Part shown: positions 10,640 through 21,683 of the stretch, one piece after another
How positions within the stretch are numbered: the stretch's first letter is position 1
Layout: every line of letters starts with the position of its first letter
Made by a program: the position numbers and the translations under genes
Assembly (NCBI GenBank): GCA_010015675.1
Contig: ML977040.1
Span: forward strand, 62,001 to 126,000
Source: Byssothecium circinans
Taxonomy: Eukaryota; Ascomycota; Dothideomycetes; Pleosporales; Massarinaceae
DNA length: 64,000 nt
Reading direction: 5' to 3'
The notes under the pieces: model-generated
Databases searched by the model: none
Told to the model about the DNA's origin: nothing
The model's input: the letters and a program-made list of their open reading frames with translations, nothing else

Positions 10640-12703
10640 ATGACCCTCGACACTTACCCTTCTTACTCTGGCAATGCCTCATCCAAAAGTCATCCATACG
10701 CCTCATCCCTTTCTTCATCCGCCTCCTCTTCCACATCTTCAGTGTTTTCAGACGCCGCGTCTCAAACATCGAGCTCTAGTGTTGCGTCAAGAACGTCACA
10801 GGAGAACTTCAGGACACACTCGGAGCTGGAGCTAGACCATGCTAGCTTGTCTACCTTTGCACCCATCACCAGAGTCAACACATACCCGCAGTATCAGTCC
10901 TCAGCATGCCGGGAGACTGCTCATGAGAGGGCGCTTCCCCCTCTGCGAACGGAGCTTGCTGTTTCTTTGGAGCAGCGCCAGCACCCACGACGATCATCAA
11001 CGACGGTTACCCAGCGGCCTCCCCAACTAGTACGGCAATCCGACCGAAAGGTCAACTTTGTGGACTGCCTTGTCGGTCAGTACTTTCATTCCCTTGCTTC
11101 TTAACTGCAGCTGACTTTTACCCCCTAAGACTCTGCCACCCAGATGGTTGAGGTTATCTGGCCAACGTCTGATCCCACAAGCCGATGCGAATCTGCATCC
11201 CGTGGCGTTTTGCCGTTGCGCACTTTTATCCAGGAGACGCTTCGTCGATCTCGCACAAGCTACAGCACCCTCCAGGTTACGTTGTACTACTTGATCTTGA
11301 TCAAAGAACATGTGCCCAATCACGATTTCACGATGGAGCAGCCCGAGGATGTTGCTTCTCTCCGGGCTCTGCAGTGCGGTCGCCGCATGTTCCTTGCTGC
11401 GCTCATCCTTGCATCAAAGTACTTGCAAGACCGTAACTATTCTGCTCGCGCTTGGAGCAAGATCTCTGGCCTCAAGGTTTGCGAAATCAACACCAACGAG
11501 ATGGCTTTCTTGGTTGCTATCAACTGGAAACTCCACATCACTGAATCCATCTGGGAGAAGTGGCAGCAAGTCGTCCAACGTCATACGCCATCAAATACAC
11601 CTCCATCTCCTGGTGGTTGCATTCCCAACGCATGGAGGGCTGTCATTCCTATGTTGACGCCCGAGTTGGAGACCGTTGAAGTCACACCGAAGACTCCCAT
11701 CACTCCTGTGCGCCCGGCGATGCCCTCTTACGCTAGCACATACCGCTCGCCGCTATCGGACGGGTTCGGTTCGCAAGAAAGTACCCCTACTCCTTCCCAC
11801 TACAGGGTGCCTCGTTTCCTCGAGCCGAAGCCAGATTTGCTTCCCCCTACCCCGTTCCTGGCTCGCTTGGGTCCGTTGCCTACGCCTACCTTGACGCCTC
11901 AATCTGTTGCCTCTAGTACTCCTGCAGCGAGTACAATGGCATTCGGTCCGAGGCGTCCATCTATGTGTTCCGCGATGGCACAGGCACAGAGCTCGTCGTT
12001 GGCGCGCTCCTGTGTAGACCAATTCACTCCAAGCGTCAGAACCGGGTTGGAGGCGTATCACTTCCCTAGCCGACGCCCGTCTCTGGCTCCATCGACCTCA
12101 TCCTCCGCCTCATCGCCGGAATCCATGATCATGGACAACTCTCGCTCTTCCCGCGCTTCCTCAATCTCGTCCGTCTCATCTGCAGGCTGGGCGCCGCATC
12201 AAGCCAACCCTCAATTGGCTCGATTGGCGACATGCCGCAGCGCAAGACTCCCGTACCCAGCGCTCTCGAAGTGCAAGGAGCAGTATGAACATGCTCCTAG
12301 TGAGCCCACGTCCTCACCTGATCTGGACAGCTTCCATATCGACGATGCTGAAGCTATGGCAGTCAAGTTCGACAGCCCCCAATCCACTTCTCTCGCCAAG
12401 GCGAACCGGAAGCGGGGCCGTTCATCTGTCGACCTTCAACAGAACGTACGCAACTTGCTCAATACCTCACGCTCAACTTCATTCCTCCGTGGTAAGACGA
12501 CTGTGTTACCCGATCGCTCAGTTGCTCAATCATCCACTTCATTCGGCACCGGACCCAAGGGGCTGCAGTCTCCTCGGCGTATGATGCCTGAAGGTTGTTA
12601 TCCTTACCCAAAGGATCTTGGCAAGAAGCGAACCTGCTGCGCAACGGAAGAAGCCCAGTTCCTCCGTCGTGAAGGCCCCGGCATGTGGGCAGGCATCCTT
12701 TAG
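10640..12703 (+). CDS. PHO80/Pcl-type cyclin (Pho85-family CDK partner)
   Basis: Two exons, join(10640..11075, 11130..12703), 669 residues; the 54-nt intron starts GTCAGT. Residues 1-140 are Ser-rich and disordered. The cyclin box spans about residues 138-290: KVNFVDCLVDSATQMVEVIW, LPLRTFIQETLRRSRTSYST, LQVTLYYLILIKEHVP, RMFLAALILASKYLQDRNYS and RAWSKISGLKVCEINTNEMA. The latter two blocks are diagnostic of the Pcl1/Pcl5/Pas1 group of cyclins that activate Pho85/Cdk5-like kinases in the G1/S and nutrient-response programmes. About 370 C-terminal residues are Ser/Pro/Thr-rich, with many SP/TP sites and possible degradation signals. The gene follows an unusually long leader, which suggests transcriptional or uORF control. 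Family assignment is firm; the exact orthologue is not. Confidence 0.9.
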
Positions 12704-13661
12704 CTTTGTCAACCACATCTTGAAAAATCACACTGAAGAAATACTAAGTCGACAGCTCAATGAGCGGACTATCGAAGAAAGAGAGAAACGCACAAAGATG
12801 CTTCTCTTTACACCAACACACACGACAACACATATCCTACATCCCGCTGTGTATATCTTCTGCCAACCTCTCTTGACCCTTTATATTTTTCCGAGTCTAG
12901 GAATACTTTACTGCTTTACCTGTCTCTCTAGTCCATAACATATGCAAGCATCTCCTTTTTTGTGTTCTATCTTCTCACTTTGTTGGGGCGTTTTCTCTGA
13001 AAGTGCTCTACGGAGCCTTTTTTGGGTGGGGCTTTTTACTGGTGCATTTCCTCTGCCCCCTTTGGTTTAAGGGGGGCAGAGGGTGGTGCATGGGCGGTCG
13101 AATAGGAGGGTACTTGTATGCTTTGGCATGCATGGGAAGGGATGCAAGGGATTGTTCTGGTGGGTGTACGCTATAAGTGAGTTGGTTGGTAACTAGTTAG
13201 TAAAGGATTATGTCCTTGATCGATCTTGGGTGCTTTTGGTGTCGTGATGTGAAGCGTCGGGATGTTCGACTCCTGTTGACTACCTTGGTATATTCTTGAC
13301 ATGACAGTACGCACATACACTAACGCAACATAGGGTTTAAAGAGCTGTGATGCTCGGTCCGGCGCCGGAACCTTTAGAAGGATACTAACATTTCTCAGTG
13401 TCGATTCGAGCGGACACCCAGGGTAATTGCACAGTCCGCTGCACCTCTCCACGCTCACCGCCTACACACTACGCATGGGACCATCGGCACAGCACGAGTG
13501 CAGCAAGAAAGAAGAAGAAAGAACTCGGCTTTTACATTCTCAAAGCTTTACCTTACAGTCTGGAATTCCTACAGCCGCCCTTATTCTCGCCTCATCTTCC
13601 CTTCAAATCTTCTCCGTGCCATCTCAAGCTTCTCTCGCGCCTGTCCACCCCAAGCCTCGCT
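12704..13661. other. Convergent 3' region between cyclin and viperin
   Basis: Both flanking genes end here, so this region should hold the two 3' UTRs. No gene seen. The most striking element is a GC-rich hairpin at 13050-13082. Confidence 0.55.
13050..13082. repeat. Strong inverted repeat (hairpin) in the cyclin 3' region
   Basis: Left arm CCTCTGCCCCC (13050-13060) pairs perfectly with GGGGGCAGAGG (13072-13082) across an 11-nt spacer, TTTGGTTTAAG. The T and A bases next to the loop can pair further. It lies 347 bp after the cyclin stop codon and could be an mRNA 3'-end structure. It is not a bacterial-type terminator. Confidence 0.7.
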
Positions 13662-14843
13662 TCAGAACTCTAGGTCCTTGCTATCTACACCTGGCAGTCC
13701 ACCTCCACACCCAACATCTCTGTTCTCGGGCGACCGACTCCAATCAAAGATCCCACCTCTCGCCTTGAACATCTCTTTATCCCACTCAATCTGGCTCAGC
13801 GCTTTCTGGACGCCGACCTCCAGTATGCTTTCCGAGTGCTCACGCTCAGTATTTCCTTTATTGAGGAACTTGAGGTACTCGTCCAAAATCTACATTTCGT
13901 CAGCATACTCCCGCATAATTAAATAAAACAACAACAACGAGGTCCAAGGAAATCAACCTACCAAATAGCTCGACCTCATAACCCGATTACTCTCGGGCGT
14001 AAACCCCCTCACACCCGCATGCCTCTTACAAAACGCCTCGAACTGCTCGTCCGACACCCTCATCCCCCTCGCATCCCTAATCCTCTCCTCGCTCTCGTTC
14101 TCCCCGTCCACAACCAGCACCTGAAACACCTTCCACCGAAACGGCGCCAACCTCGTGACCGTCTCCACCATATCCTCGTCCCAGTTCAGACTACACACCA
14201 CGGTGTTGAGTTTGAACTTGATGCCCAACTCCGCGCACCAATCGCGGATCTGGAACAACCGGGCGACGTTATCGAAAGGCTTCCCGCTCGCGCGGTCCGC
14301 GCGGCCGATCGCCGCGTTCATGGCCGCGCAGAAGGAGTCGCAGGATATCGCCAGGATGTCGATGTATTTCCCGTACGAGCGGAGCCATTTCTCGGTTACT
14401 TTGGTGCCGTTGCTGACGATGCTCACGCTCGGAAGGGCCAGTTCGGTTTTCGCGAACGCGCAGAGGGCGCCGAGGTGTTTGGGGTAGAGGAAGGGTTCGC
14501 CGCCGGCGAAGTTTAGCTTTTGCATGCCCGAGGCGCGGAGGAGGCGGAGCGCGGCTTGGGCGGAGGGGAGCGGCGCGATGTGCGAGGTTAGGGAGGTGTG
14601 GAAGCAGAAGGCGCAGGTGGCGTTGCATTTTCGCGTGAAGTGGTAGTTCACGCTTAGGGGGATCGTGTGGTGGAGGATGTGGGTTTTGATGAGGAGGTGG
14701 AGGCGGTGGCGTAGGGATTGGGTGGGGTGGGTGGGGAGGTAGAGGATTGTGGTTGTGGCGATGAGGACGAGGAGGGTTAGGAGGATGGTGGATAAGAGGG
14801 ATGGAGTGGGGATGATGGAGGTGAGATTTGTGTAGACTGACAT
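13662..14843 (-). CDS. Viperin-like radical SAM enzyme (RSAD2 family)
   Basis: Two exons, complement(join(13662..13889, 13962..14843)), 369 residues; the 72-nt intron is GTAGGT...TGTAG. Residues 1-60 form a hydrophobic membrane-associating N-terminus. The radical SAM core follows: SVNYHFTRKCNATCAFCFHT carries the CxxxCxxC cluster (Cys73, Cys77, Cys80), then NFAGGEPFL (GGEP SAM site), PSVSIVSNGTKVTEKWLRSY, DILAISCDSF, RWKVFQVLVVDGEN and TPESNRVMRSSYLILDEYLK. The C-terminal block (SILEVGVQKALSQIEWDKEM, FKARGGIFDW) fits viperins, followed by an extra Gly-rich tail ending in DLEF. Animal viperin converts CTP to the chain terminator ddhCTP; fungal homologues are known to make ddh-nucleotides. The splice restores SYLILDEY, which supports the model. 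No nucleotide kinase gene is adjacent, unlike the CMPK2 pairing in vertebrates. Confidence 0.93.
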
Positions 14844-15672
14844 TTTGGTTCGGCAGAGTTGTCGGGGTAGAACTCGTTGGGAGTAAAGGAATTGAGTTTC
14901 TTGTCAGGTAAGTGCTCAATGGAAGCGATAGCTGTGGGCTTTATAGCACTGATTGTTTGCCTATGGCAAGCAACCCGCAAAGTCATGAGCCGATGCAATT
15001 GCTTTAACACACAAGCCAGATGAGTAGTGTTAGCAAACGCTTGCTCACGTTCCTTTCACGGTATGACGAGTATAACGTTTGAAGTAAGATCTTGTGCCAA
15101 CCGCTTTGTACGAATATCATGGCGATTGTCGAGGTGAATGGAGATAACCCCGAGAGTGTGACGTAGCACTGTGAGATGTTTGGAGAAGTTGAAAGGGTGG
15201 AAAGACTTGCCAGAGCCATGGGAGGATGGGCCATATTAGTATGGATCGTACATGTAGTAGTATGAGACTACCTTGCGAGCAAGGGGAAAAACTGGAGAGG
15301 AGGATTGGAAGTGTTATTGTTTGTGTACGGAGATCTAGAAAACAAAAGCGTGTGAAAGGGTCAAAAGTAGTGGGGCAAGCAAGCTGTGTACGCTACCCAG
15401 GTACTGAAAGCTTAAGTGCACATGCTATTCAGATTGCTGTTCAGTGTCACGTGCGCCACACTATCCCGAGGTCAACCAACACCCTGAAGCGAAAAGGGGT
15501 GGCTAGCTTCGCTCTCATTTGAACATGCACCGAAACTCTAAAGAAACATCACATTACTACAATTACTAGCTAGATATTACCCCCATAACACCGATCTATA
15601 AAATAAAAAGTGTACAAGCAAACTCCCCCCAACATTTGAACTGACCTCAAAAATCCACACCCATCTCTAACC
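14844..15672. other. Viperin upstream region
   Basis: No gene supported. This is the 5' flank of the minus-strand viperin gene. Short ORFs lack motifs. No clear TATA box stands out directly before the ATG at 14843. Confidence 0.5.
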
Positions 15673-15972
15673 TCAACAGGGCCAGATCCAGATACACGTT
15701 CCACAAGTTCCCAAGCTCCTTGAAACATCCCTAGACTTCCGCTCCAGTATAGCACAACCTCGCGATTCATCCATCCACAAGACAAATGGAGAAGGTCCAC
15801 TGAGCGACCAACACGTGATGCTAAGAAGAATAGAAGCTCGCAACCGCATTGCCATTCCCTCCATAATATCCCAAATATCAGATAGCACTCTTCCGTCGAA
15901 GATCCCCCGCCGAACCAGGTCTAGGACCAGTACCAAAGCGCTGATCCTTCCTCGTTCCTTGTCCGCGCTCAC
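15673..15972 (-). pseudogene. Coding-like extension beyond the stop of the preceding gene
   Basis: Directly in frame after the TGA at 15973-15975, 99 codons remain open. They read VSADKERGRISALVLVLDLV, then RGIFDGRVLSDIWDIMEGMA, and a hydrophobic segment (LRASILLSITCW). Composition and alternating hydrophobicity look like protein rather than UTR. There is no ATG at its start, so it could be expressed only by readthrough, by splicing out the stop, or in an allele without the stop. Treated as the possible decayed C-terminus of the gene at 15973-17111. Confidence 0.4.
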
Positions 15973-17111
15973 TCACCCTTCCGCTCTCATTTCTAAGGGG
16001 AAACGGTCCGTGTGGTCCACTGTTGCTCTCTCGTCGCATATGTCTTCCGTGAGTAGGCGCCACAGCTGGATGGAATGGTCTTTCGTCTGCGTTAGTGTAG
16101 GAGGGGGCATGCACAGGTCTGCCTTGGAGGCTCGCATTTGGAATCGCAGGGTTATACGTGGAGGGATTATTGGCCAGAGGAGTTGGGGCTTGTTAGTTAG
16201 AAAACTTTATCATAAGAGACGAGACAGTCTTACAGCGAGAAAGATCAGCGGCCCGACGATGAAGACCAAAGCATTCAGTCTCACATTCATCACCTTTCCC
16301 TGCTTGATTCTCTTGATATTCATCAAGAGTTGGAGGAGGCCTTCATACTGTCCTTTCAGCGTGTCGAGGGCATGTTGATGGCAGGTCAGAGTATGGGAAG
16401 GCTTTGGAAGCCTAGTGTTGCTACGGTGCCCATCATGATCGCCAGCGATATAGAGATTGAGATCGGCCACGGCGGAGTGGAATTGAAGTAAGCCGTCGGT
16501 CTGGACATGTAGGCGTTCGCGTAGACTAATGATGGTGGAGATTTGAGTCTGTAGGCGCGTTGCCCAGAGCCTGGGTGTTGAGGCTTTCTTGAGAATGAGA
16601 GGGCGCTGAGTATGCATGTCAGCTTTGGCCTTGAAAAAAAGGATATTCGCGTGTCAGGAGTTTGAGTACAGTTTCCACAGTTTGTGAAGTTGAAGGTGTC
16701 ACAACTTTCTGCTTTAGAACTGCATTGGATTGGCAGAGGAAAGCAAGATACATACATTCTTCTCTAAACACTCAGACAAAGCACTTAGCACAGAGTCCCA
16801 GTTATTCGTCAAGTGGAGAAGCTCAGTGAAGGACTCCACGGGTGCTTTGCACAGCTTTTCCCAACGCCGCGCGCCATCCTCTCCGTCGTAACGAGCTCGA
16901 ACGATGTTAAGTAACTCATGACCCAGCTCTGCGAGGAGGAGGATGGGCGGGCGATTGTCGAGCTCGCTGACTTTAGGAAAGTAGTAAGCTACCGTGAGAG
17001 CGAAGCTGATGGAGTCTAGGGATTCAATCAGCCAATTGCGAGAAGGACACAAGTGTAGGACTGTAACTGCTTACGTGATTCATCGAGGACTAATCTTCGT
17101 GAGGGCGCCAT
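15973..17111 (-). CDS. Unknown helical, possibly membrane-anchored protein; frame continues past the stop
   Basis: Four exons, complement(join(15973..16188, 16234..16629, 16756..17015, 17075..17111)), 302 residues. The start is MAPSRRLVLDES and all phases agree; the acceptors include a pyrimidine-rich TTTTTTTCAAG. I do not recognise the family. The first part is a helical domain (LDNRPPILLLAELGHELLNI, WEKLCKAPVESFTELLHL). The middle contains a coiled-coil-like stretch (LQTQISTIISLRERLHVQTD), then one hydrophobic segment (LNALVFIVGPLIFLA). The last exon holds HSIQLWRLLTEDICDE and ends at TGA 15973-15975. The same frame then stays open for another 99 codons to a stop at 15673 with protein-like content (ISALVLVLDLVRRGIFDGRV). 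Hence the stop may be a nonsense mutation, or a 36-nt intron may remove it. Confidence 0.55.
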
Positions 17112-18214
17112 ATCGTTTTTACCCTTGGAGTGGTGGACGTAGACATGTTTCATCGCGGAAACAAATTCTGTATTCATTGTCGTGGGAGCATCTTCGTGGA
17201 CTAGGCACCGCAGAGAGGGAAATAGGCGTGCAAAAACTCAGTGGCGTCATGCTGCGGACCCTCAACTGCTCTAAAAGATTGGTTTAGTTAGCGGGTGTCT
17301 TCAATTCTGCTTGCATGTAGGAGGTCAACTGTAACACTTACAGGAGAATCAGGCCATTGAATCCTGCGCACCTCTCCCGAACCTCTTCATGGAACAGAGC
17401 GTTATTGGCATCGTGATAACTCTAGTCTGCGAGATTGACACTGTTTTCCCTGGGATTATTCGTGGCTATAAGAGTTCTGATCTCGGGGGTTTCAGGGGCA
17501 TTGAGATGAATGGGCATTCCGAGGGAGATTTGGAGGAAAGGAAGCGATGGGTATGCCGAATGATGAATGAAGCAATATGCAGCTTGAAGATGATGCGATA
17601 GTTAGTATATAAATACAACATAATACAATACCCTACGACAGGTGGGATGCCAACTGCGAGACATTTTCAGCCTCAGTCGAGCACTGATAATAGCGCTCGA
17701 ACGAAAGAGATGTACGATGAGAAGCGAGAGTACATGCATAATGGCTAAGTAGGAGTGGAATTTTGACTTGTTTGCTTCACGAATGTGGCGCAGAGGGGAA
17801 AGTCAAATGTGAGATATCGATGCGCAGTGCGTAACGGACGCTCTCACTTCTGTGACTGAGGCCAGTGAAAGCAGCCAAACAGCCACTACGGTTGGTGCCA
17901 TTAATGACATTGTAAAGGTGTTTTGCTTGCTCCATGATACACCGGTACAATGATTTCCCGTTCAGTCTTTCTATCTTAAGTCGTTAGCCACGAGGAAGCT
18001 ATTGATGGTACTGGCATGGCAAATGTATAATTCACATAGAGAGGCCTGTTTAGGTCCCACTTATTCTACAAGCCCCTCCAATCGAAGTAGCTCTTTCGCG
18101 TGCATGATCACTCATGGCCTTGGTCTATGAGTCCCTTGCACTAACGAAGCTGACCATGGTTCAACGGCAAGCATGCAATCCCAACATGGTTCCAGCTTCA
18201 ACATATCCGTTCAC
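17112..18214. other. Intergenic region, no gene seen
   Basis: Contains the 5' flank of the unknown minus-strand gene and the 3' flank of V-ATPase subunit E. Short frames (for example 17389-17601) have no recognisable motif. Confidence 0.5.
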
Positions 18215-19027
18215 TCAGTCGTGGAACCTCCTATTCTGGTTTTCGCCGAATAGCGTGACTCGGATAGAGGGTAGGGCGTCGGTCTCGAGGAGCTTCAACC
18301 GCTCTTCCAGGGTGTTGTTGATGTCGATCCTGCCATTCGTGCCAGAAATAGTGACACCGCCAGCCCTATTTCCCATTAGTTTTAGTACAGCAATATAGAT
18401 GGGCTTACATACGATTCCTGCGGCAGAGGGTCGCTCTCGTCAATCGTGACGGTGACGTCCTTGCCGACCTTTTTCTTGTACTCTGACTGAGCCTCCTCGG
18501 CCGCCTTCTTCACAATCTCGTAATCCGCCTTCCGCGCCTTCACCTCTAATTCCTCCTCGCCCAGCGCATATGCCCCCTCCAATATTAAGTTTTTTAAGAT
18601 GCCCTGGTATTTGCCCTTGTCCTTGCTCACATCGTCCAGCTTCTTCCTCGCATCCTCGAATAGGTTATCCAGAAGCTCCTGGCGGCTCGACAGGATGCGT
18701 AATCGGGACTTATTGGCCACGGTAGAGCGGGTGATTTGCTGCGACATGCTGGCCTGCTTGAACTTCTTCTCGTAGGACGTGTCAATGGACGACGTTTCTT
18801 GGCGCACAAGCTTTGCCTTTTCGCTTGCAAACTCCTCGTCGGCTTTGAGGCGTATCTCATTGGCCTTTTCCATGGCTTCTTGCTTGATGAAGGCCGTCAT
18901 CTTGCGAAGCTCGCCGGCGACCTGGCATGACGTTAGCTGCTGTTGACGTAGGCGGGGAGCTGTGAGGGAGCTGCCTGGGAGCGGAGAGGTGTACCTGGTC
19001 GTCGGAGAGGGCGTGTATTTGCGACAT
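18215..19027 (-). CDS. vma4: V-type proton ATPase subunit E
   Basis: Three exons, complement(join(18215..18365, 18413..18921, 18995..19027)), 230 residues, the usual family length. Exon 1 encodes [11 protein letters not shown] and exon 2 continues [20 protein letters not shown] and [20 protein letters not shown]. The centre has [20 protein letters not shown]. The C-terminal exon begins [20 protein letters not shown] and ends [12 protein letters not shown]. These are hallmark segments of subunit E, part of the peripheral stalk (E-G heterodimers) that holds the catalytic V1 head to V0 in vacuolar and endosomal proton pumps. The second donor is GTATGT with phase 2, giving ...QES-AGG. The gene is divergent from the NIPA-type transporter, with about 550 bp between the start codons. 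Confidence 0.95.
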
Positions 19028-19580
19028 GATTGCGGTGTTGTCAAGTTTGTTGGAGTGGTGGAGGGTATATGGGTAGGGTATGGAGTGACTGCGGGCGAAG
19101 CTGGTGCTAGGTAGAGCATGGGATACAGAGCATCAGACCAAGGATCAAGCACAGCACCGATTGGTGGTAGGTGATAGGCTCGAAACGCGGCTAAGTCAGC
19201 ACGACCCGCACTTGACCAGTGCTGGACGCAAGCAGTTCCAGACGTGGGCGAAAGTCAAACTATCTGCACTGCACTGCACCACCATTCACAAGCACATTCC
19301 GCGGGATCTGTCTTTTTATATTTCTTCTGCACGCATCGGCGCCGGAGTTGAGTATTTGCTGCGCTGTTACCGCTATTCATCTAGCAGGCGACATCATCAC
19401 GCCGCCATCCCTGCTGCCCGCCGTCCCCGTGGCTCGTGGCAACTGTCAGTGACGCATCCACAAGCAAGCCCGACATTGTTCCTACACTCCACTCGAAAAT
19501 ACGCATTAGACATATATTCGCAGTATGATTCCGCGTCCTAGGTGACAAGCCTTGCGCGCACCCAGCATCCGCAGACCGCC
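19028..19580. promoter_or_regulatory. Divergent promoter region, V-ATPase E / NIPA-type transporter
   Basis: About 550 bp separate the two start codons (19027 on minus, 19581 on plus). No gene and no clear TATA box seen. Likely contains both promoters; coregulation is inference. Confidence 0.4.
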
Positions 19581-21454
19581 ATGGTGGAGCTCTCCGCGGG
19601 CGCCAGTATCGCTGTAAGATGCCTTAGATTTCGAGGGAGTGGTGGAATGAAAGCTGATCTGAATTCTTCACAGCTTGGAGTGATAGTCGGCCTCGCGTCC
19701 ACCTGCATACAGAGCATCGGCCTCACCCTTCAACGCAAATCGCATCTCCTGGAAGAAGAAAAGGAGGACGACTATGAACGCAGACCTCCGTACAAGCGGC
19801 GGAGATGGCAGGTTAGAATTCCTTATACGTTTGGAAACGAGGGTAGCGCTGACTGCCATAGCTGGGGATGCTCATGTTCGTGGTAGCGAATATTGTAGGG
19901 AGTACCATCCAGATTACCACGCTGCCGCTCCCCGTCCTCTCCACACTGCAGGCATCCGGCCTCGTCTTCAATTCGATATGCGCCTCCGTTGTCCTAAGCG
20001 AGCCCTTCACGCGATACTCGTTCGTCGGAACCGTCCTCGTCGCAACCGGAGCTCTCATGATAGGCATATTCGGGTCAATCAGCGAGCCTTCACACAACCT
20101 GGATCAGCTGTTGCTTCTACTTGGGCGGCGCCACTTCATAATATGGATGTTTGCGACCTTCTTCGTGGTCCTTGTCTTGATCATCGGGAACTGGTCCCTC
20201 AAGCGCGTATACCCTCGACCAACGCCTCGATTACGGCTCGTACGCGGCATCATGTTCGGCTGCGTCAGTGGCATCCTCTCCGCGCACTCCCTCCTCATCG
20301 CAAAGAGCGCCGTCGAGCTCCTCGTACGCACCATAGTAGACCGCCATAACGAGTTCAACCGCTGGCAGTCGTGGATGATCCTCATTGGGCTTGTGGCTTT
20401 TGCCTTGACTCAGCTATACTACATGCACCGCGGCCTGAAACTGTGCAGCACCAGCGTTTTATACCCTCTGATCTTCTGCGTTTACAACGTTATTGCGATC
20501 ATGGACGGCCTGATTTATTTCCACCAGTCTGCGAGGTTAAAAAGTCTGCATGCGGGGCTCTTGGCTGTGGGAACAGTGATCTTGCTCGGCGGAGTGGTGG
20601 CTTTGAGCTGGAGATTGGAAGAGGGCGACGAAGATCTCGCAACTTCAAAGCTCCACGGACACGTTCAGATGCCGCAAACAGTTCTGACTCCTGGGATTGG
20701 TATCATACATGGCGATATCGGAGAAGAGGCATCGTCTCCAGTCGACTTGGAAGCGCAGACTCCGGGCCAGCACGGCTCCGACTACGAACAAGCGAAACGC
20801 AAGGACGTAGACGAGCGAACGCCACTTCTTGCGCGCGCGCCGACCGGTCCTGCGTTCACCTTGAACCCTCGATCAAAGAAGAGACCATCCGCAGCAGTAA
20901 ACCAGCCCGTTAGTCCAAAAGCAAATTCCTCGCCTCGTCGCCCACCAAGAAGACGGAGGATGACAGTGTCTGAAGAGACAAATGAGATTTGGAATGAGTT
21001 GAACGACAGAGATGCTCTACCCTCACCGGCACATCATTCAGTCGATTTGGAACGAAGGCCGCGTTCAGGCACATTGCCAGCACGACGCAAGAACAATTCG
21101 GGGACTTGGTTGAATCAAATGCGGAGACGTTCGTGGTTCGATGCAATCAACGTGGGAAGTCAAAGACAGAACAGCATATCGCAAGGTAAACGGCCTGTCG
21201 ATGACTCATCAGCATTGTTGGATCATCCAGACCCTGAAGACGATGATCATCAATCAGACCTAGAAGCACCTTCGAGCCCTTCAGTCGGGAGACGAGGAGC
21301 CTGGGCTTTTGGTGATAGGACGACCAAGAAACGGCAGCAGGATGGCTTGGGCGATTGGTTCAAGCTGAAGTGGTGGCGGAATAAATGGCGGGATGAAGAA
21401 GAAAGAGGAAGAGATCGGGAAGGAAATGAGGGAAGAGATCATGATACCACATGA
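19581..21454 (+). CDS. NIPA-family magnesium transporter-like membrane protein
   Basis: Three exons, join(19581..19613, 19674..19811, 19862..21454), 587 residues, all joins phase 0. The first ~300 residues are multi-pass membrane: LGVIVGLASTCIQSIGLTLQ, GMLMFVVANIVGSTIQITTL, LSTLQASGLVFNSICASVVL, SFVGTVLVATGALMIGIFGS, HFIIWMFATFFVVLVLIIGN, MILIGLVAFALTQLYYMHRG, SVLYPLIFCVYNVIAIMDGL and LLAVGTVILLGGVVALSW. This order, with the NxxGSxxQ-type and LxASG elements, fits the NIPA/DUF803 (EamA-like) family, whose animal members carry Mg2+. A basic/acidic cytoplasmic loop (RKSHLLEEEKEDDYERRPPY) follows helix 1. About 270 C-terminal residues are disordered, with Ser/Arg clusters likely to be phosphorylated. 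Transport substrate is inferred from the family. Confidence 0.88.
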
Positions 21455-21683
21455 ATAGCCTTTTAGCGCATTCTTGAATGAAGCATACGTACGTTCTCAG
21501 CGCGTTTCTGTGCGTCTGACGCCGCTTGAATATTGTTACTGTGCAAGGGATACGACCGGAAACGTCACATATAGAAAGTTCCAAGTAAGCGTTTCCTAAC
21601 TCTGCACGCTCAATGTGTAGGTAGTTACTGACGCAGTATTACAGCCTTCCTACTTACAACCTCCCAACCTCCGCACCTTCACT

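Noticed and set aside
14019..14516. 165-codon plus-strand ORF opposite viperin
   Set aside because: Antisense shadow; viperin motifs on the minus strand settle the coding strand.
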